Origin: Celeribacter ethanolicus
GTDB taxonomy: Bacteria; Pseudomonadota; Alphaproteobacteria; Rhodobacterales; Rhodobacteraceae
Direction of reading: 5' to 3'
NCBI RefSeq assembly: GCF_001550095.1
Contig: NZ_LRUC01000046.1
Coordinates: 97,128-161,127 of the forward strand
Length of the DNA: 64,000 bases
Of the stretch, positions 44,528 to 54,109 are shown piece after piece; within the stretch, counting starts at the first letter, position 1; each line of letters begins with the position of its first letter. The notes under the pieces were generated by a model. That model saw only the letters and a program-made list of their open reading frames with translations. It was not told where the DNA came from and made no database searches. The translations under genes were made by a program, and so were the position numbers.

Positions 44528-46354
44528 ATGGCACAAAACTATTTCTCGGGCGTCAAAAATACCGCGAGACTTTCGACTGCGGCGCTCGCGCTGTGCGCCC
44601 TGGCCCCCATGGCCCATGCCGAGCCGACCCATGGTCTTGCCATGTATGGCGCGCCCGAGCTGCCCGCCGATTTCACGTCCCTGCCCTATGTGCGCGCCGA
44701 CGCGCCCAAGGGAGGCAAGATCGTCACCGGCGAAGGTGGCACCTTCGACAGCCTCAATCCCTTCATCGAGAAAGGCAATGTGCCCTGGCAGTTGCGGTAT
44801 CTGATGGCCGAAAGCCTGATGATGCAGGCCTATTCCGAACCCTTCTCGCTCTATTGCCTGCTGTGTGAGACGGTCGAGACGGATGAAGATCGCACCTGGG
44901 TCGAGTTCACCCTGCGCCCGGAGGCGAAATTTTCCGACGGCACACCGGTGACGGTCGAGGATGTGATCTGGTCTTTCGAGACGCTGGGCACCGAGGGCAA
45001 CGGGCGTTACGCCTCGCTCTGGAGCCAGATCGACAGCGTCGAGCAGACCGGCGACAGATCCGTGAAATTCAACTTCAATGTCGAAAACCGCGAATTGGCG
45101 CTTTTGGTCGCCACGCGCCCGATCCTGAAAAAGGCCTATTGGGACGACAAGGAGTTCACCAAATCCGGCATGGACCAGATCCCGGTGACCTCCGCGCCCT
45201 ATACGGTGACCGACGCTAACCCCGGCATGTTCATCGAGATGACCCGCAACCCCGACTATTGGGGCAAGGACCTGCCCGTGATGCAGGGTCAGGCGAATTT
45301 TGACACCATCCGGTTTGAGTTCTTTGCCGATCCCTCTCTGGTGATCGAGGCCTTCAAAGCCGGAGAGTTGAACGCGCACCGCGAATTCAACGTGCAGACC
45401 TGGCAGGATCAATACGACTTTCCTGCGGTCACCCGCGGCGATGTGATCAAATCCGAGATCCCGCACCAGCGCCCCACCGGCATGACCGGATTCGCAATGA
45501 ACACCCGCCTGCCGCAATTCGCCGATTGGCGCGTCCGGCAAGCGATGATCGAGGCCTTTAACTTCAACTATATCAACGAGGCCCAGACCGAGAACCAGCA
45601 GACCCGCATCACCTCTTACTTCTCCAACTCGCCGCTGGGCATGCGTCCGGGGCCTGCCGAAGGTCGCGTCAAAGAGCTTTTGGAACCCTATCAGGACGAT
45701 CTGCTCCCCGGCGTGATGGAGGGTTACACCCTGCCCGAAACCTCGGACCGTGAGATTGACCGAGGCGCGATGCGCCGTGCGCTCGCGCTGATGGAAGAGG
45801 CCGGATGGACCATCCAGAACGGCCAGATGAAAAATGCCGACGGCCAGCTTTTCACCTTCGAGATTCTGCTCATGGTCGGCGACAACGAAAACCAATCCAT
45901 CATCGACACCTACACCCAGATGCTCAACCAACTGGGCATCCAGCCGAAGATCGAAGTCGTCGACAAGCCGCAATATATCCAACGCATGGGCAAGTTCGAT
46001 TTCGGCATGACCCCGGTGCGCTACGGCACCTCGCTCAGCCCCGGCAACGAGCAATATGCCTATTTCGGTCAGGCCGCCGCCGATCAGCCCGGTTCGCGCA
46101 ACGTCGCGGGGATCAAGGACCCGGTCGTGGATGCGATGATCGCCAAAATGCTCGACGCGAATGACCGCGAAGACAGCCTTGCCGCCACCCGCGCGCTCGA
46201 TCGGCTGTTGACCGCAGGCCGCTACGTCATCCCGCTTTACGCCTGGAACGAGAGCTTCGACGCACATGTGAAAGAGCTGCATTATCCTGAGCCCTTGCCT
46301 TTGTACGGCGATTGGATCATGTGGCGGGAAATGACGTGGTACTGGGAAGAATGA
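44528..46354 (+). CDS. Extracellular solute-binding protein, family 5 (YejA-like)
   Basis: A 608-residue periplasmic binding protein of an oligopeptide-type ABC system. The ATG at 44528 opens a signal peptide (…LSTAALALCALAPMAHA-E). SBP_bac_5 blocks: DAPKGGKIVTGEGGTFDSLNP, SDGTPVTVEDVIWSFETLG, SAPYTVTDANPGMFIEMTRNPDYWGKD and GYTLPETSDREIDR. The 600-residue length and APKGG start fit the YejA subgroup (peptide, microcin C-like) more than DppA or OppA. No permease or ATPase genes follow, so the transporter partners are elsewhere. Confidence 0.88.
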   Translation: MAQNYFSGVKNTARLSTAALALCALAPMAHAEPTHGLAMYGAPELPADFTSLPYVRADAPKGGKIVTGEGGTFDSLNPFIEKGNVPWQLRYLMAESLMMQAYSEPFSLYCLLCETVETDEDRTWVEFTLRPEAKFSDGTPVTVEDVIWSFETLGTEGNGRYASLWSQIDSVEQTGDRSVKFNFNVENRELALLVATRPILKKAYWDDKEFTKSGMDQIPVTSAPYTVTDANPGMFIEMTRNPDYWGKDLPVMQGQANFDTIRFEFFADPSLVIEAFKAGELNAHREFNVQTWQDQYDFPAVTRGDVIKSEIPHQRPTGMTGFAMNTRLPQFADWRVRQAMIEAFNFNYINEAQTENQQTRITSYFSNSPLGMRPGPAEGRVKELLEPYQDDLLPGVMEGYTLPETSDREIDRGAMRRALALMEEAGWTIQNGQMKNADGQLFTFEILLMVGDNENQSIIDTYTQMLNQLGIQPKIEVVDKPQYIQRMGKFDFGMTPVRYGTSLSPGNEQYAYFGQAAADQPGSRNVAGIKDPVVDAMIAKMLDANDREDSLAATRALDRLLTAGRYVIPLYAWNESFDAHVKELHYPEPLPLYGDWIMWREMTWYWEE

Positions 46355-46403
46355 CCCTTCAGGCCTGAGAAAAATACCCTTTAGAGAAATGGGAAGAAAG
46401 AAT

Positions 46404-46520
46404 ATGAAGAAAGCAGCAGTCGCCCTCCTCCTCACCCTCATCTTGGCCTCCTGCGGCACCGTCGCGGGCGTCGGCGAAGACATCACCGGCGCGTCGCGCA
46501 CGGTTCAGGGCTGGTTCTGA
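46404..46520 (+). CDS. Entericidin A/B family lipoprotein
   Basis: A 38-residue lipoprotein: KK N-region, hydrophobic LLLTLILAS, lipobox L-A-S-C (Cys17) and the conserved short tail TVAGVGEDITGASRTVQ. This is the entericidin pattern, a small membrane lipoprotein linked with stationary-phase lysis in E. coli. 49 nt after the binding-protein gene with GGGAAGAAAG as ribosome site. Confidence 0.85.
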   Translation: MKKAAVALLLTLILASCGTVAGVGEDITGASRTVQGWF

Positions 46521-46567
46521 GTGGAAAGACCTCTCGGGCCCGGCCCGAACATTACGTCGGGCGAGCG

Positions 46568-47230
46568 TTACGTTAGGGAGGTCACCCAGAGGATGGTCGC
46601 ATCCTCCGGGCTGACCGAGATTACGTTATGGCCCATCGACGCGTCGTAATAGGCGCTGTCGCCCCGGCGCATTTCGACAGGTTCGTAGAATTCGGTGATC
46701 AGCTTGATCACACCCGTGAGCACGTAGAGGAATTCCTCCCCGTCGTGGCGCACCCAGCCATCGAACTCTTCGAAACTGCGCGCCCGAATGGTGGCGCGAT
46801 ACGGCAGCATGGATTTCTTGGTCAGCGCGCCCGCGAGCATCTCATGCTCATAGGTCGCCGTCGGATGCGCCGCGCCTTCGCCCGATTTCGTGACCGCCAT
46901 CCGGCCCGAGATCTGCGCCTTCTGCGGCGGGGTGAACAACTGCGGCACGGAGATTTCTAAGCCCACGGCGAGCTTTTTCAGCGCATCGTAGGTGGGTGAC
47001 ATCTGGCCGTTTTCGATCTTGGAGAGCGTCGAGCGTGCCAGACCGGCCTGCGTCGCCGCCTGCTCCAGCGTCCAACCGCGCGCCTTGCGCAGATCGCGCA
47101 CCCGCAATCCCAAATCCAAAGGTCGCGCCTCTTCCGGCAGGCCTTCGACGCCTTCGCGCGCCAGTCTGATCAGGCTTGGGGTGTGATCGTCATCCGGTTC
47201 CATGGCGCTTTGTAGCGCGTCGGCTGGCAC
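46568..47230 (-). CDS. XRE-family regulator with cupin domain
   Basis: A 220-residue regulator: HTH_3 domain (VRDLRKARGWTLEQAATQAG then LARSTLSKIENGQMSPTYDAL, residues about 44-85) and a C-terminal cupin (VRHDGEEFLYVLTGVIKL, RRGDSAYYDASMGH). The start is a GTG at 47228-47230; an ATG nine codons in (47203) is an alternative. Same architecture as the PuuR-like protein at 28.4 kb but clearly a different subgroup. Target unknown; nearest genes are the entericidin and a small membrane protein. Confidence 0.85.
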   Translation of the reverse strand: MPADALQSAMEPDDDHTPSLIRLAREGVEGLPEEARPLDLGLRVRDLRKARGWTLEQAATQAGLARSTLSKIENGQMSPTYDALKKLAVGLEISVPQLFTPPQKAQISGRMAVTKSGEGAAHPTATYEHEMLAGALTKKSMLPYRATIRARSFEEFDGWVRHDGEEFLYVLTGVIKLITEFYEPVEMRRGDSAYYDASMGHNVISVSPEDATILWVTSLT

Positions 47231-47242
47231 GATGAAAAGGGC

Positions 47243-47283
47243 AAAAGAAAACCCCCGGATGCTGTTCTCGCATCTTCGGGGGC
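47243..47283 (-). terminator. Rho-independent terminator of the 82-residue membrane protein gene
   Basis: On the minus strand CCCCCGAAGATGC pairs with GCATCCGGGGG across a short loop and is followed by TTTTCTTTT. Confidence 0.9.
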
Positions 47284-47366
47284 TCTTGGGGCAGGGTCAG
47301 TTGGGTGGACTGCTCGTGAGGTTTTGCCTGCCCTGGGTCTCTGAATCTCTCTTCTGACCGGTTGCT

Positions 47367-47615
47367 TTAGTCGAGCTCGGTCGAGGTGATCGGAAGCGTA
47401 CCTGTGAGGAATTCGATGTCGGTCAGGCCGCCGGTGACCTGATGCGAGATCACCCGATCCAGCGCACCGCCCGCGATGGCAATCGCCGCAATCAGACCGA
47501 GGGCCAGCGTCGCGACGGGCACACGCATGCGGTGACGAAAACTGTCGACCTCATGTTCGGAGCGCGGGGCGCGTCCCTGAAATGTGGAGAAGTGCGGAGT
47601 GCTTTGCATCGCCAT
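47367..47615 (-). CDS. Small single-helix membrane protein, unknown function
   Basis: An 82-residue protein with a basic, histidine-containing N-terminus (FSTFQGRAPRSEHEVDSFRHR), one transmembrane helix (VPVATLALGLIAAIAIAG) and a polar C-terminus. AGGG lies 8 nt before the ATG at 47615. Own terminator downstream, so an independent gene. Function not recognised. Confidence 0.6.
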   Translation of the reverse strand: MAMQSTPHFSTFQGRAPRSEHEVDSFRHRMRVPVATLALGLIAAIAIAGGALDRVISHQVTGGLTDIEFLTGTLPITSTELD

Positions 47616-47923
47616 GATGGTGACCCTGATGAACTTGAAAACGTTTGATTGCACGTAGTTAACCACGATTCCCCGCCCTCGTCACCGAACTCGGTCCGTC
47701 ACAATCCTCACCGCACTCAGTGCAGATCATTCGTGAACGAAGGGTAAACAAATCGGGAATATGAAGAGTTTGCAAACCTGCAAACCAGCCCCAAACACAA
47801 GATATGGGACAAGGGGAACATTCACTTTTCTGGAAAATGTGAGCGGCAAGAATATTTTCCTTTTCTCACTCCCCTCCCCGCTCCGACCGCGCTACAAGCC
47901 CTCAACATCCAAACGAGGTCCCG
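47616..47923. other. Divergent region with a TTTGCAAA-type palindrome
   Basis: No gene supported. GTTTGCAAAC (47768-47777) followed at once by CTGCAAACC gives a repeated TGCAAAC pattern in a non-coding stretch between the small membrane protein and the DsbA-like gene. TTTGCAAA is the type of site bound by some fatty-acid-metabolism regulators of Rhodobacteraceae (ScfR/RamB class). Confidence 0.35.
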
Positions 47924-48562
47924 ATGATCCCGCTCGACATTTTCCACGATCCGATCTGCCCCTGGTGCTACATCGGCAAGGCGCGCCTCGAGCGCGCTCT
48001 CGAAGCGCGCCCAAACCACCGTTTCGCCATCCAATGGCACCCGTTCCAATTGAACCCGACCATGCCGAAGGACGGCATGGAGCGACGCGACTATCTAAAT
48101 GCGAAATTCGGCGGCTCCGAGGGGGCGCGCAAAGCCTATGCGCCGGTGGTCGAGATTCTGATCCGGGAACTGCCCAAGACCGATCTTCTCGGCATTCGCA
48201 CCACACCCAACACGCTCGATGCGCACCGGCTGATTCACTGGGCCGGGATCGAGGGACGTCAGACACCGATGGTCGCCGCCCTCTACCGCGCCTATTTCCA
48301 GGACGGTCGCGATATTGGGGATTCCGCCACGCTGGCCGAGCTCGCCGCACAGGTCGGCATGGACGCCGAGGCCGTCACCCGCCTGCTCGCCACCGAGGCC
48401 GACGTCGGGGACATCCGCGCCCGCGATCAGCACGCCCGTGACCGGGGCGTGAACGCTGTGCCGCTGTTCATCGTCGGCAACCAGCACGCGGTCGAGGGCG
48501 CACAGCCGACCGAGCTTTGGCTCAACGTGATCGACGAGCTGGCCGCGCAAGAGACCGATTAA
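47924..48562 (+). CDS. DsbA-family thioredoxin-like oxidoreductase (FrnE type)
   Basis: A 212-residue cytoplasmic DsbA-like protein. Redox motif CPWC (Cys12, Cys15) follows IFHDPICPWCYIG, and the cis-proline region is in GVNAVPLFIVGNQH. No signal peptide, so related to FrnE-type proteins, sometimes linked to polyketide or stress metabolism; substrate not known. Confidence 0.87.
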   Translation: MIPLDIFHDPICPWCYIGKARLERALEARPNHRFAIQWHPFQLNPTMPKDGMERRDYLNAKFGGSEGARKAYAPVVEILIRELPKTDLLGIRTTPNTLDAHRLIHWAGIEGRQTPMVAALYRAYFQDGRDIGDSATLAELAAQVGMDAEAVTRLLATEADVGDIRARDQHARDRGVNAVPLFIVGNQHAVEGAQPTELWLNVIDELAAQETD

Positions 48563-48691
48563 AGCGCGGCGCCTCACCCCAAGCCCGGCGGCTGTGCATT
48601 CCCGCAGAGCCGCCCCGCCATCTCACGGACTGTTCAAAATGCCGCACCCCGATTAGGGTCCCCCAGCGTTTCCAAATTGAAAGTGACCCTC

Positions 48692-49930
48692 ATGCCGCGC
48701 CGTTTGCCGCAACTCGAATTCACGGTTCTTCTGGCCCTGCTCTTTGCGACCGTCGCCTTTTCCATCGACGCGATGCTCCCCGGCCTGCCGCAGATCGCCG
48801 CCGATCTGTCGCCCGACGACATCAACCGTGCGCAACTGGTGCTGACCTCCTTCGTCTTCGGCATGGGATTCGGCACGCTGGTCTCCGGCCCCCTGTCCGA
48901 CCATTTCGGACGCAAGCCCGTGATCCTGTTCGGCCTCGGCCTCTATATCGTCGGCGCGGTGGTCGCTGGCCTGTCGGGGACGCTGGAAATGATGCTGGTC
49001 GGCCGCGCCATCCAGGGCGTCGGCGGCGCCTTTCCCCGCACCGTCGGCATCGCCATGGTCCGCGACCTCTACGAAGGCCGGGAAATGGCCAAGATCACCT
49101 CTTTCGTGATGACCATCTTCATGGTGGTGCCCGCCGCCGCCCCCTCGATCGGCGCGCTGATCATGACGGATTTCGGCTGGCACGGGATTTTCGCGGCCTT
49201 CATCCTGGTCGCCATTCTGGGCGCGACATGGCTCGGCCTGCGCCAGGGTGAAACCCTCATGCCGGAAAATCACCGCCGCCTGAACTGGGCGGACCTGTCC
49301 TCCGGTGCGGTCGAAGTTTTCGGCAATTACAACGTGCGGATTTACACGGTGATCCTGCTTCTCGGCTTTGGCCAGATGTTCGCCATCCTCTCCTCCGTCC
49401 AGCAGATTTATAGCGAGACCTTCGGGCTCGAAGAGGTTTTCCCCTATTTCTTCGGGGCGACCGCCATCATCTCCGCTGTGGGCGCGATCCTGAACGGGCG
49501 GCTCGTGGGTGAAAAAGGCATGCATTTCATGATCCGGCTGGGCTATGGCATCGCGCTGACCGCCTCTGTGATCGCATTCGCCCTCAACCTTCTGGGCGTC
49601 AGCACCGGCATGCCGGGCTTTGTCGTGTTCTTCCTGTGGACCGTGGCGATGTTCTCGATCAACGCCTTCACCTTCGGCAACCTCAATGCACTGGCACTGG
49701 TGCCGCTCGGGCGTCTCGCGGGGCTCGCCAACTCGCTGATCGGGGCGGTGTTCACCATGGGTGCCGTTCTCATTGCCGCACCCGTCGGACTTGCCTTCAA
49801 CGGCACGCCGATCCCGGTGATGGCGGCAGGGATTCTCTGCTCCGGTCTGGCGCTGATCCTGTTCCGTTTCGAAGACAGCGCCACGGCCCCCCATGGCGCC
49901 CCGTCGCAACCCTCGAAACCGGCTGAATAA
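48692..49930 (+). CDS. MFS multidrug efflux transporter (Bcr/CflA type)
   Basis: A 412-residue 12-helix drug:H+ antiporter. N-terminal half shows DAMLPGLPQIAADL and the MFS loop GPLSDHFGRKPVILFGLGLYI, plus RAIQGVGGAFPRTV, all typical of the Bcr/CflA group. The ATG at 48692 is preferred over an upstream TTG. Substrates unknown. Convergent with mfd. Confidence 0.88.
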   Translation: MPRRLPQLEFTVLLALLFATVAFSIDAMLPGLPQIAADLSPDDINRAQLVLTSFVFGMGFGTLVSGPLSDHFGRKPVILFGLGLYIVGAVVAGLSGTLEMMLVGRAIQGVGGAFPRTVGIAMVRDLYEGREMAKITSFVMTIFMVVPAAAPSIGALIMTDFGWHGIFAAFILVAILGATWLGLRQGETLMPENHRRLNWADLSSGAVEVFGNYNVRIYTVILLLGFGQMFAILSSVQQIYSETFGLEEVFPYFFGATAIISAVGAILNGRLVGEKGMHFMIRLGYGIALTASVIAFALNLLGVSTGMPGFVVFFLWTVAMFSINAFTFGNLNALALVPLGRLAGLANSLIGAVFTMGAVLIAAPVGLAFNGTPIPVMAAGILCSGLALILFRFEDSATAPHGAPSQPSKPAE

Positions 49931-49933
49931 AGT

Positions 49934-52900
49934 TTACTTTTTAGATGGTTGCGCAGCGGTCTTCGCGAATTTCGCAAGGTCCTGCGCAATCGAATACGCG
50001 CCCTTGATCTTGTCGCTGTCCTTTTTCCAGTCGCGGCGAATGATGATCTTGTTGTCCTTGACCTTGGCCTGACCCTTCTGGCCATGGATGAATTCCACAA
50101 GCCCCGCCGGGTTGGCATATTTGTCGTTGTGGAACTGGATCGTCGCGCCCTTTGGCCCGCCATCGAGCCGCGCAATCCCGGCCTCCCGGCATTTCTCCTT
50201 GATCCGAACAACGAGCAGCAAGGTGTTGACCTCTTTGGGCAATTTTCCAAAGCGGTCGATCAGTTCGGCTGCGAAGCCTTCCAGCTCCACCTTGGTTTTC
50301 AGGCCGGACAAACGCCGATAGAGCCCCAAGCGCACATCGAGATCAGGCACATAGGTTTCGGGGATCAGCACAGGCACGCCAAGGTTGATCTGCGGCGCCC
50401 ATTGGCCGTCGTCGTCAAGGCTCACCGCCTCCTCGCCCGATTTGATCCGCGCAATGGCCTCTTCCAGCATGGATTGATAGAGCTCAAAGCCGACCTCTTT
50501 GACGTGCCCGGATTGCTCCTCACCCACCAGATTGCCTGCGCCCCGGATGTCAAGATCTTGAGACGCAAGGGTAAATCCGGCCCCAAGCGTATCGAGCGAG
50601 CCCAGAACCCGCAGACGTTTTTCCGCCTGCGGTGTTAAAGGCGCGCGGGGTTTCGTAGTCAGATAGGCATAAGCGCGCGTCTTGGCACGGCCCACTCGGC
50701 CCCGGATTTGATAGAGCTGCGCGAGGCCGAACATATCGGCGCGGTGCACCACCATCGTGTTTGCGGTCGGAATGTCGATACCGCTTTCCACGATGGTCGT
50801 CGCCAGCAGCACGTCATATTTCCCGTCGTAAAACGCGTTCATCCGATCGTCGAGCTCGCCCGCCGCCATTTGACCATGCGCCACCACATGGGTCAGCTCC
50901 GGCACTTGCGCCTTGAGGAACTCTTCGATCTCCGGAATATCGCTGACGCGCGGCACCACGAAAAACGACTGCCCGCCCCGGTAATGTTCGCGCAACAACG
51001 CCTCGCGGATCGTCACCGTGTCGAATTCCGACACATAGGTGCGGATCGACAGCCGGTCGACGGGCGGCGTGCCAATAATAGAGAGATCCCGCACCCCGGT
51101 GAGCGACATTTGCAGCGTCCGCGGGATCGGCGTGGCCGAAAGCGTCAGCACATGAATGTTGGACTTCAAAGACTTAAGGCGCTCTTTGTGGGTCACACCA
51201 AAGCGTTGTTCTTCGTCCACGATCAAGAGGCCCAGATTGGCAAACTTCACCGATTTCGCAAGCAAAGCATGGGTGCCCACGACAATATCGACCGTCCCTT
51301 CGGCCAGTTCCTCCCGGGTTTTCGCCATGTCTTTTGCGGAAACAAAGCGCGACATCGGTCTGATATTGATGGGAAAACCCCGGAATCTCTCGGCAAAGCT
51401 GCGGAAGTGCTGCCGCGCCAGAAGCGTCGTCGGTGCGATCACCGCCACCTGTGCGCCCGAAAGTGCCGCAACAAAGGCCGCGCGCATCGCCACCTCGGTC
51501 TTGCCAAATCCCACATCGCCGCACACGAGGCGGTCCATCGGCATGCCGCGATCCAGATCGTCGAGCACATCTTCGATGGCCTTCATCTGATCCTCGGTCT
51601 CCGTATAGGGGAAACGCGCGCAGAAGGCCTCCCACATATCCTCCGGCGGCTCCATGATCGGCGCTTTACGGATATGGCGCTCGGCGGCGATGCGGATCAG
51701 CTTCTCCGCCACCTCGCGGATGCGTTCCTTCATCCGCGCTTTCTTGGCCTGCCAAGCACCGCCGCCGAGCTTGTCCAAAAGCCCTTCGTCATGGCCGTAC
51801 CGGCTCAGAAGCTCAATGTTTTCAACGGGAAGATAAAGCCGATCCCCGCCCGCATATTCGAGGAGAAGACATTCATGCGCCGCGCCCAGAGCGGTCACAA
51901 CCTCAAGCCCGCGGAAAATCCCCACGCCATGTTCGACATGGACGATCAGGTCGCCGGGGCTCAGCGTACTATGTTCGGTGAGGAAATTCTCCGCCTTCTT
52001 GCGTCGTCCCGGACGGCGGATCAGCCGGTCGCCCAACACGTCCTGCTCGGAAATCACCGTCACGGAATGGCCGTCGCCCACCGGCGCCTCAAAGCCCTGA
52101 TCCAGCGTCCAGACCGCAAGATACACGCCGCCGATCCCGTCCGGCACATCGCGCCAGTCGGAAATCTCCGTCAGCCCATTCAGGTCCTCGTCTTCCAAAA
52201 GCGACTTGAGCCGCTCCCGTGCGCCTTCGGACCATGAGGCAACGATCACCTGCCCGACTTCGCGCCGTTTGCGAATATGACCCGACAACTCTTCGAAAAG
52301 ATTGACGCCTTCCATCTGGCGCTCGGGCGAGAAATTACGCCCGACACGACCGCCCGCGTCGATCACACCGGGGCCGGAGGCCTGCGGCAGAGGGTGGAAA
52401 TGGATCACCCGACGACCTTCGGTGGCCGCCTCCCACGCCGCATCGTCGAGATAAAGCAAACCCGGCGGACAGGGTTTGTAGACCGAGTCCAGCCGCCCCT
52501 TGGCAGCCAGTGCCTCGCGCCGGGTCTGATACTGATCCTCAATGCCTTCCCAGCGCGAAAGACGCGCCGCAGTCGATTGATTGTCAAGGGAAATCGTTAC
52601 GCCCGGCAGATAATCGAAAATCGTATCCAGCCGTTCGTGGAAATACGGGAGCCAATGCTCCATGCCCGCATGTTTGCGCCCCGCCGTCACCGCCTCATAG
52701 AGCGGATCGTCGGTGCCTGCCGCACCGAATTCGATGCGGTAATTTTGCCGGAACCGCGTGATCGCCGCCTCATCGAGGATCACCTCCGAGACCGGCGTGA
52801 AGCTGACCTCTGCCAGGGTGTCGACGGTTTTCTGGCTCGCCGGATCGAAGCGCCGGATGCCGTCCAATTCGTCGCCGAAGAAATCGAGCCGCACCGGCAA

Positions 52901-53413
52901 AACCTGCCCCGGCGGGAAGACGTCGATGATGCCGCCGCGAATGGCATAGTCGCCATGCTCCACCACGGTCGGCGCTTGGGTAAAGCCCATGCGAACGAAA
53001 AACGCCCGCAACTCCGCCTCATTAACACGCTGGCCTTTTCTGAGCGTAAACGCCGCCTCCGCGAGCGTATCCCGCGCCGGGACGCGCTGGGTCGCGGAGG
53101 ACAGCGTGGTCAGCAGGACAAAGCGTTTCGGCACCGCGCCATGGGCCAGAGCCGCCAGCGTCGCCATGCGTTGTGCGGCGAGGTCGGGGTTGGGCGAACT
53201 GCGGTCGAAAGGCAGGCAATCCCAAGCCGGGAATTCCAGCACCGGCAGATCGGGCGCAAAGAACCGCAGCCCGTCGCGCAGGGCCGCCAGACGCTTGTCG
53301 TCCCGCGCCACATGGATCACGGGCGCCTCTGAGCGCGCCACTTCGCGGGCAAGGTAAAACGCGTCGAACCCCTCCGGCGCGCCGCCGACGGTAAGATGAT
53401 TGGCCTTGCTCAT
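49934..53413 (-). CDS. mfd: Transcription-repair coupling factor Mfd
   Basis: A 1159-residue DNA translocase that removes stalled RNA polymerase and recruits UvrA. N-terminal UvrB-like region, RNAP-interaction domain (ILEDPLIVHVEHGVG-type VHVEHGVGIFRGLE segment), helicase motifs GDVGFGKTEVAMRA (Walker A), DEEQRFGV (motif II), TATPIPRTLQ (motif III) and LTTKPRAPLTPQAEKRL in the TRG region, then the C-terminal TRCF domain. Length is normal. The ATG has GGAGGG upstream. Confidence 0.97.
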   Translation of the reverse strand: MSKANHLTVGGAPEGFDAFYLAREVARSEAPVIHVARDDKRLAALRDGLRFFAPDLPVLEFPAWDCLPFDRSSPNPDLAAQRMATLAALAHGAVPKRFVLLTTLSSATQRVPARDTLAEAAFTLRKGQRVNEAELRAFFVRMGFTQAPTVVEHGDYAIRGGIIDVFPPGQVLPVRLDFFGDELDGIRRFDPASQKTVDTLAEVSFTPVSEVILDEAAITRFRQNYRIEFGAAGTDDPLYEAVTAGRKHAGMEHWLPYFHERLDTIFDYLPGVTISLDNQSTAARLSRWEGIEDQYQTRREALAAKGRLDSVYKPCPPGLLYLDDAAWEAATEGRRVIHFHPLPQASGPGVIDAGGRVGRNFSPERQMEGVNLFEELSGHIRKRREVGQVIVASWSEGARERLKSLLEDEDLNGLTEISDWRDVPDGIGGVYLAVWTLDQGFEAPVGDGHSVTVISEQDVLGDRLIRRPGRRKKAENFLTEHSTLSPGDLIVHVEHGVGIFRGLEVVTALGAAHECLLLEYAGGDRLYLPVENIELLSRYGHDEGLLDKLGGGAWQAKKARMKERIREVAEKLIRIAAERHIRKAPIMEPPEDMWEAFCARFPYTETEDQMKAIEDVLDDLDRGMPMDRLVCGDVGFGKTEVAMRAAFVAALSGAQVAVIAPTTLLARQHFRSFAERFRGFPINIRPMSRFVSAKDMAKTREELAEGTVDIVVGTHALLAKSVKFANLGLLIVDEEQRFGVTHKERLKSLKSNIHVLTLSATPIPRTLQMSLTGVRDLSIIGTPPVDRLSIRTYVSEFDTVTIREALLREHYRGGQSFFVVPRVSDIPEIEEFLKAQVPELTHVVAHGQMAAGELDDRMNAFYDGKYDVLLATTIVESGIDIPTANTMVVHRADMFGLAQLYQIRGRVGRAKTRAYAYLTTKPRAPLTPQAEKRLRVLGSLDTLGAGFTLASQDLDIRGAGNLVGEEQSGHVKEVGFELYQSMLEEAIARIKSGEEAVSLDDDGQWAPQINLGVPVLIPETYVPDLDVRLGLYRRLSGLKTKVELEGFAAELIDRFGKLPKEVNTLLLVVRIKEKCREAGIARLDGGPKGATIQFHNDKYANPAGLVEFIHGQKGQAKVKDNKIIIRRDWKKDSDKIKGAYSIAQDLAKFAKTAAQPSKK

Positions 53414-53417
53414 TCGT

Positions 53418-53945
53418 TCACCCTCCCAAGGGACCGATGACGATATTCTGATACATGCCCCACATGGCGGCGGCGAAAATAGACATCATGCCAATGAGTT
53501 GCACATAGAACCTCTGACGGCGCAGCAGGCTGACGAGGTGCTCGCCCCTGGGGCGGTCCGCTGCGATGCGCCGCGCCAGACGGATATTCAGAAGGCCGAC
53601 GAAGATCATCGGGAAGGCCATCAGGAAGAGGGCCTGGGAGAATTCCATATCATAGACGAAACCGGTGAAGCCCAGAATGGTGATTGCCGCCCCCGCGAAT
53701 GCCGTGAGCATCAGCCCGGAAACCTCGGCGATGCTGAGCAGCCGCGCGCAGTTGATCCGCACCAGATCCTCAAGATCGGCCATGCGTTGACCGCCTTGGC
53801 GCCTGGCCTTGAGCGCCAGATCGAAGGGCACGCCCAGGACGAAATGCGAGGCAGTGGACCAGAGCACGGCCAGCGCGATCCAGTACCACAGATTCGAAAA
53901 GGACCGCATGTCGATCACTTCGAAAATGGTTGAATAGAAGTCCAC
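53418..53945 (-). CDS. Four-helix membrane protein next to mfd (family often labelled SufBCD component)
   Basis: A 175-residue protein (starting at GTG 53943-53945, AGG upstream; the MRSFSN ATG at 53909 is the other option). Four hydrophobic helices: LWYWIALAVLWSTASHFVLG, AGAAITILGFTGFVY, ALFLMAFPMIFVGLL and LIGMMSIFAAAMWGMYQ, with the RRxRFY loop between. Close relatives in Rhodobacteraceae are, as I recall, annotated component of SufBCD complex, without biochemical support here. Ends 5 nt before the mfd start, so co-transcribed. Confidence 0.6.
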   Translation of the reverse strand: MDFYSTIFEVIDMRSFSNLWYWIALAVLWSTASHFVLGVPFDLALKARRQGGQRMADLEDLVRINCARLLSIAEVSGLMLTAFAGAAITILGFTGFVYDMEFSQALFLMAFPMIFVGLLNIRLARRIAADRPRGEHLVSLLRRQRFYVQLIGMMSIFAAAMWGMYQNIVIGPLGG

Positions 53946-54109
53946 GGGCGCCTGCTCTTTGCTTCTGGGGCCGGTTTTTACGGCAAATTCTGTGGGGAAC
54001 TTGCCCAACCTGTGCACAGATTAGGCCCCCCAGGTGCCGATTCCTACCCTTGAAGCGCCAGAAAATCCATGCCACCTCAATGGAAATGTCGCAAACCGAG
54101 GTCACCGCC

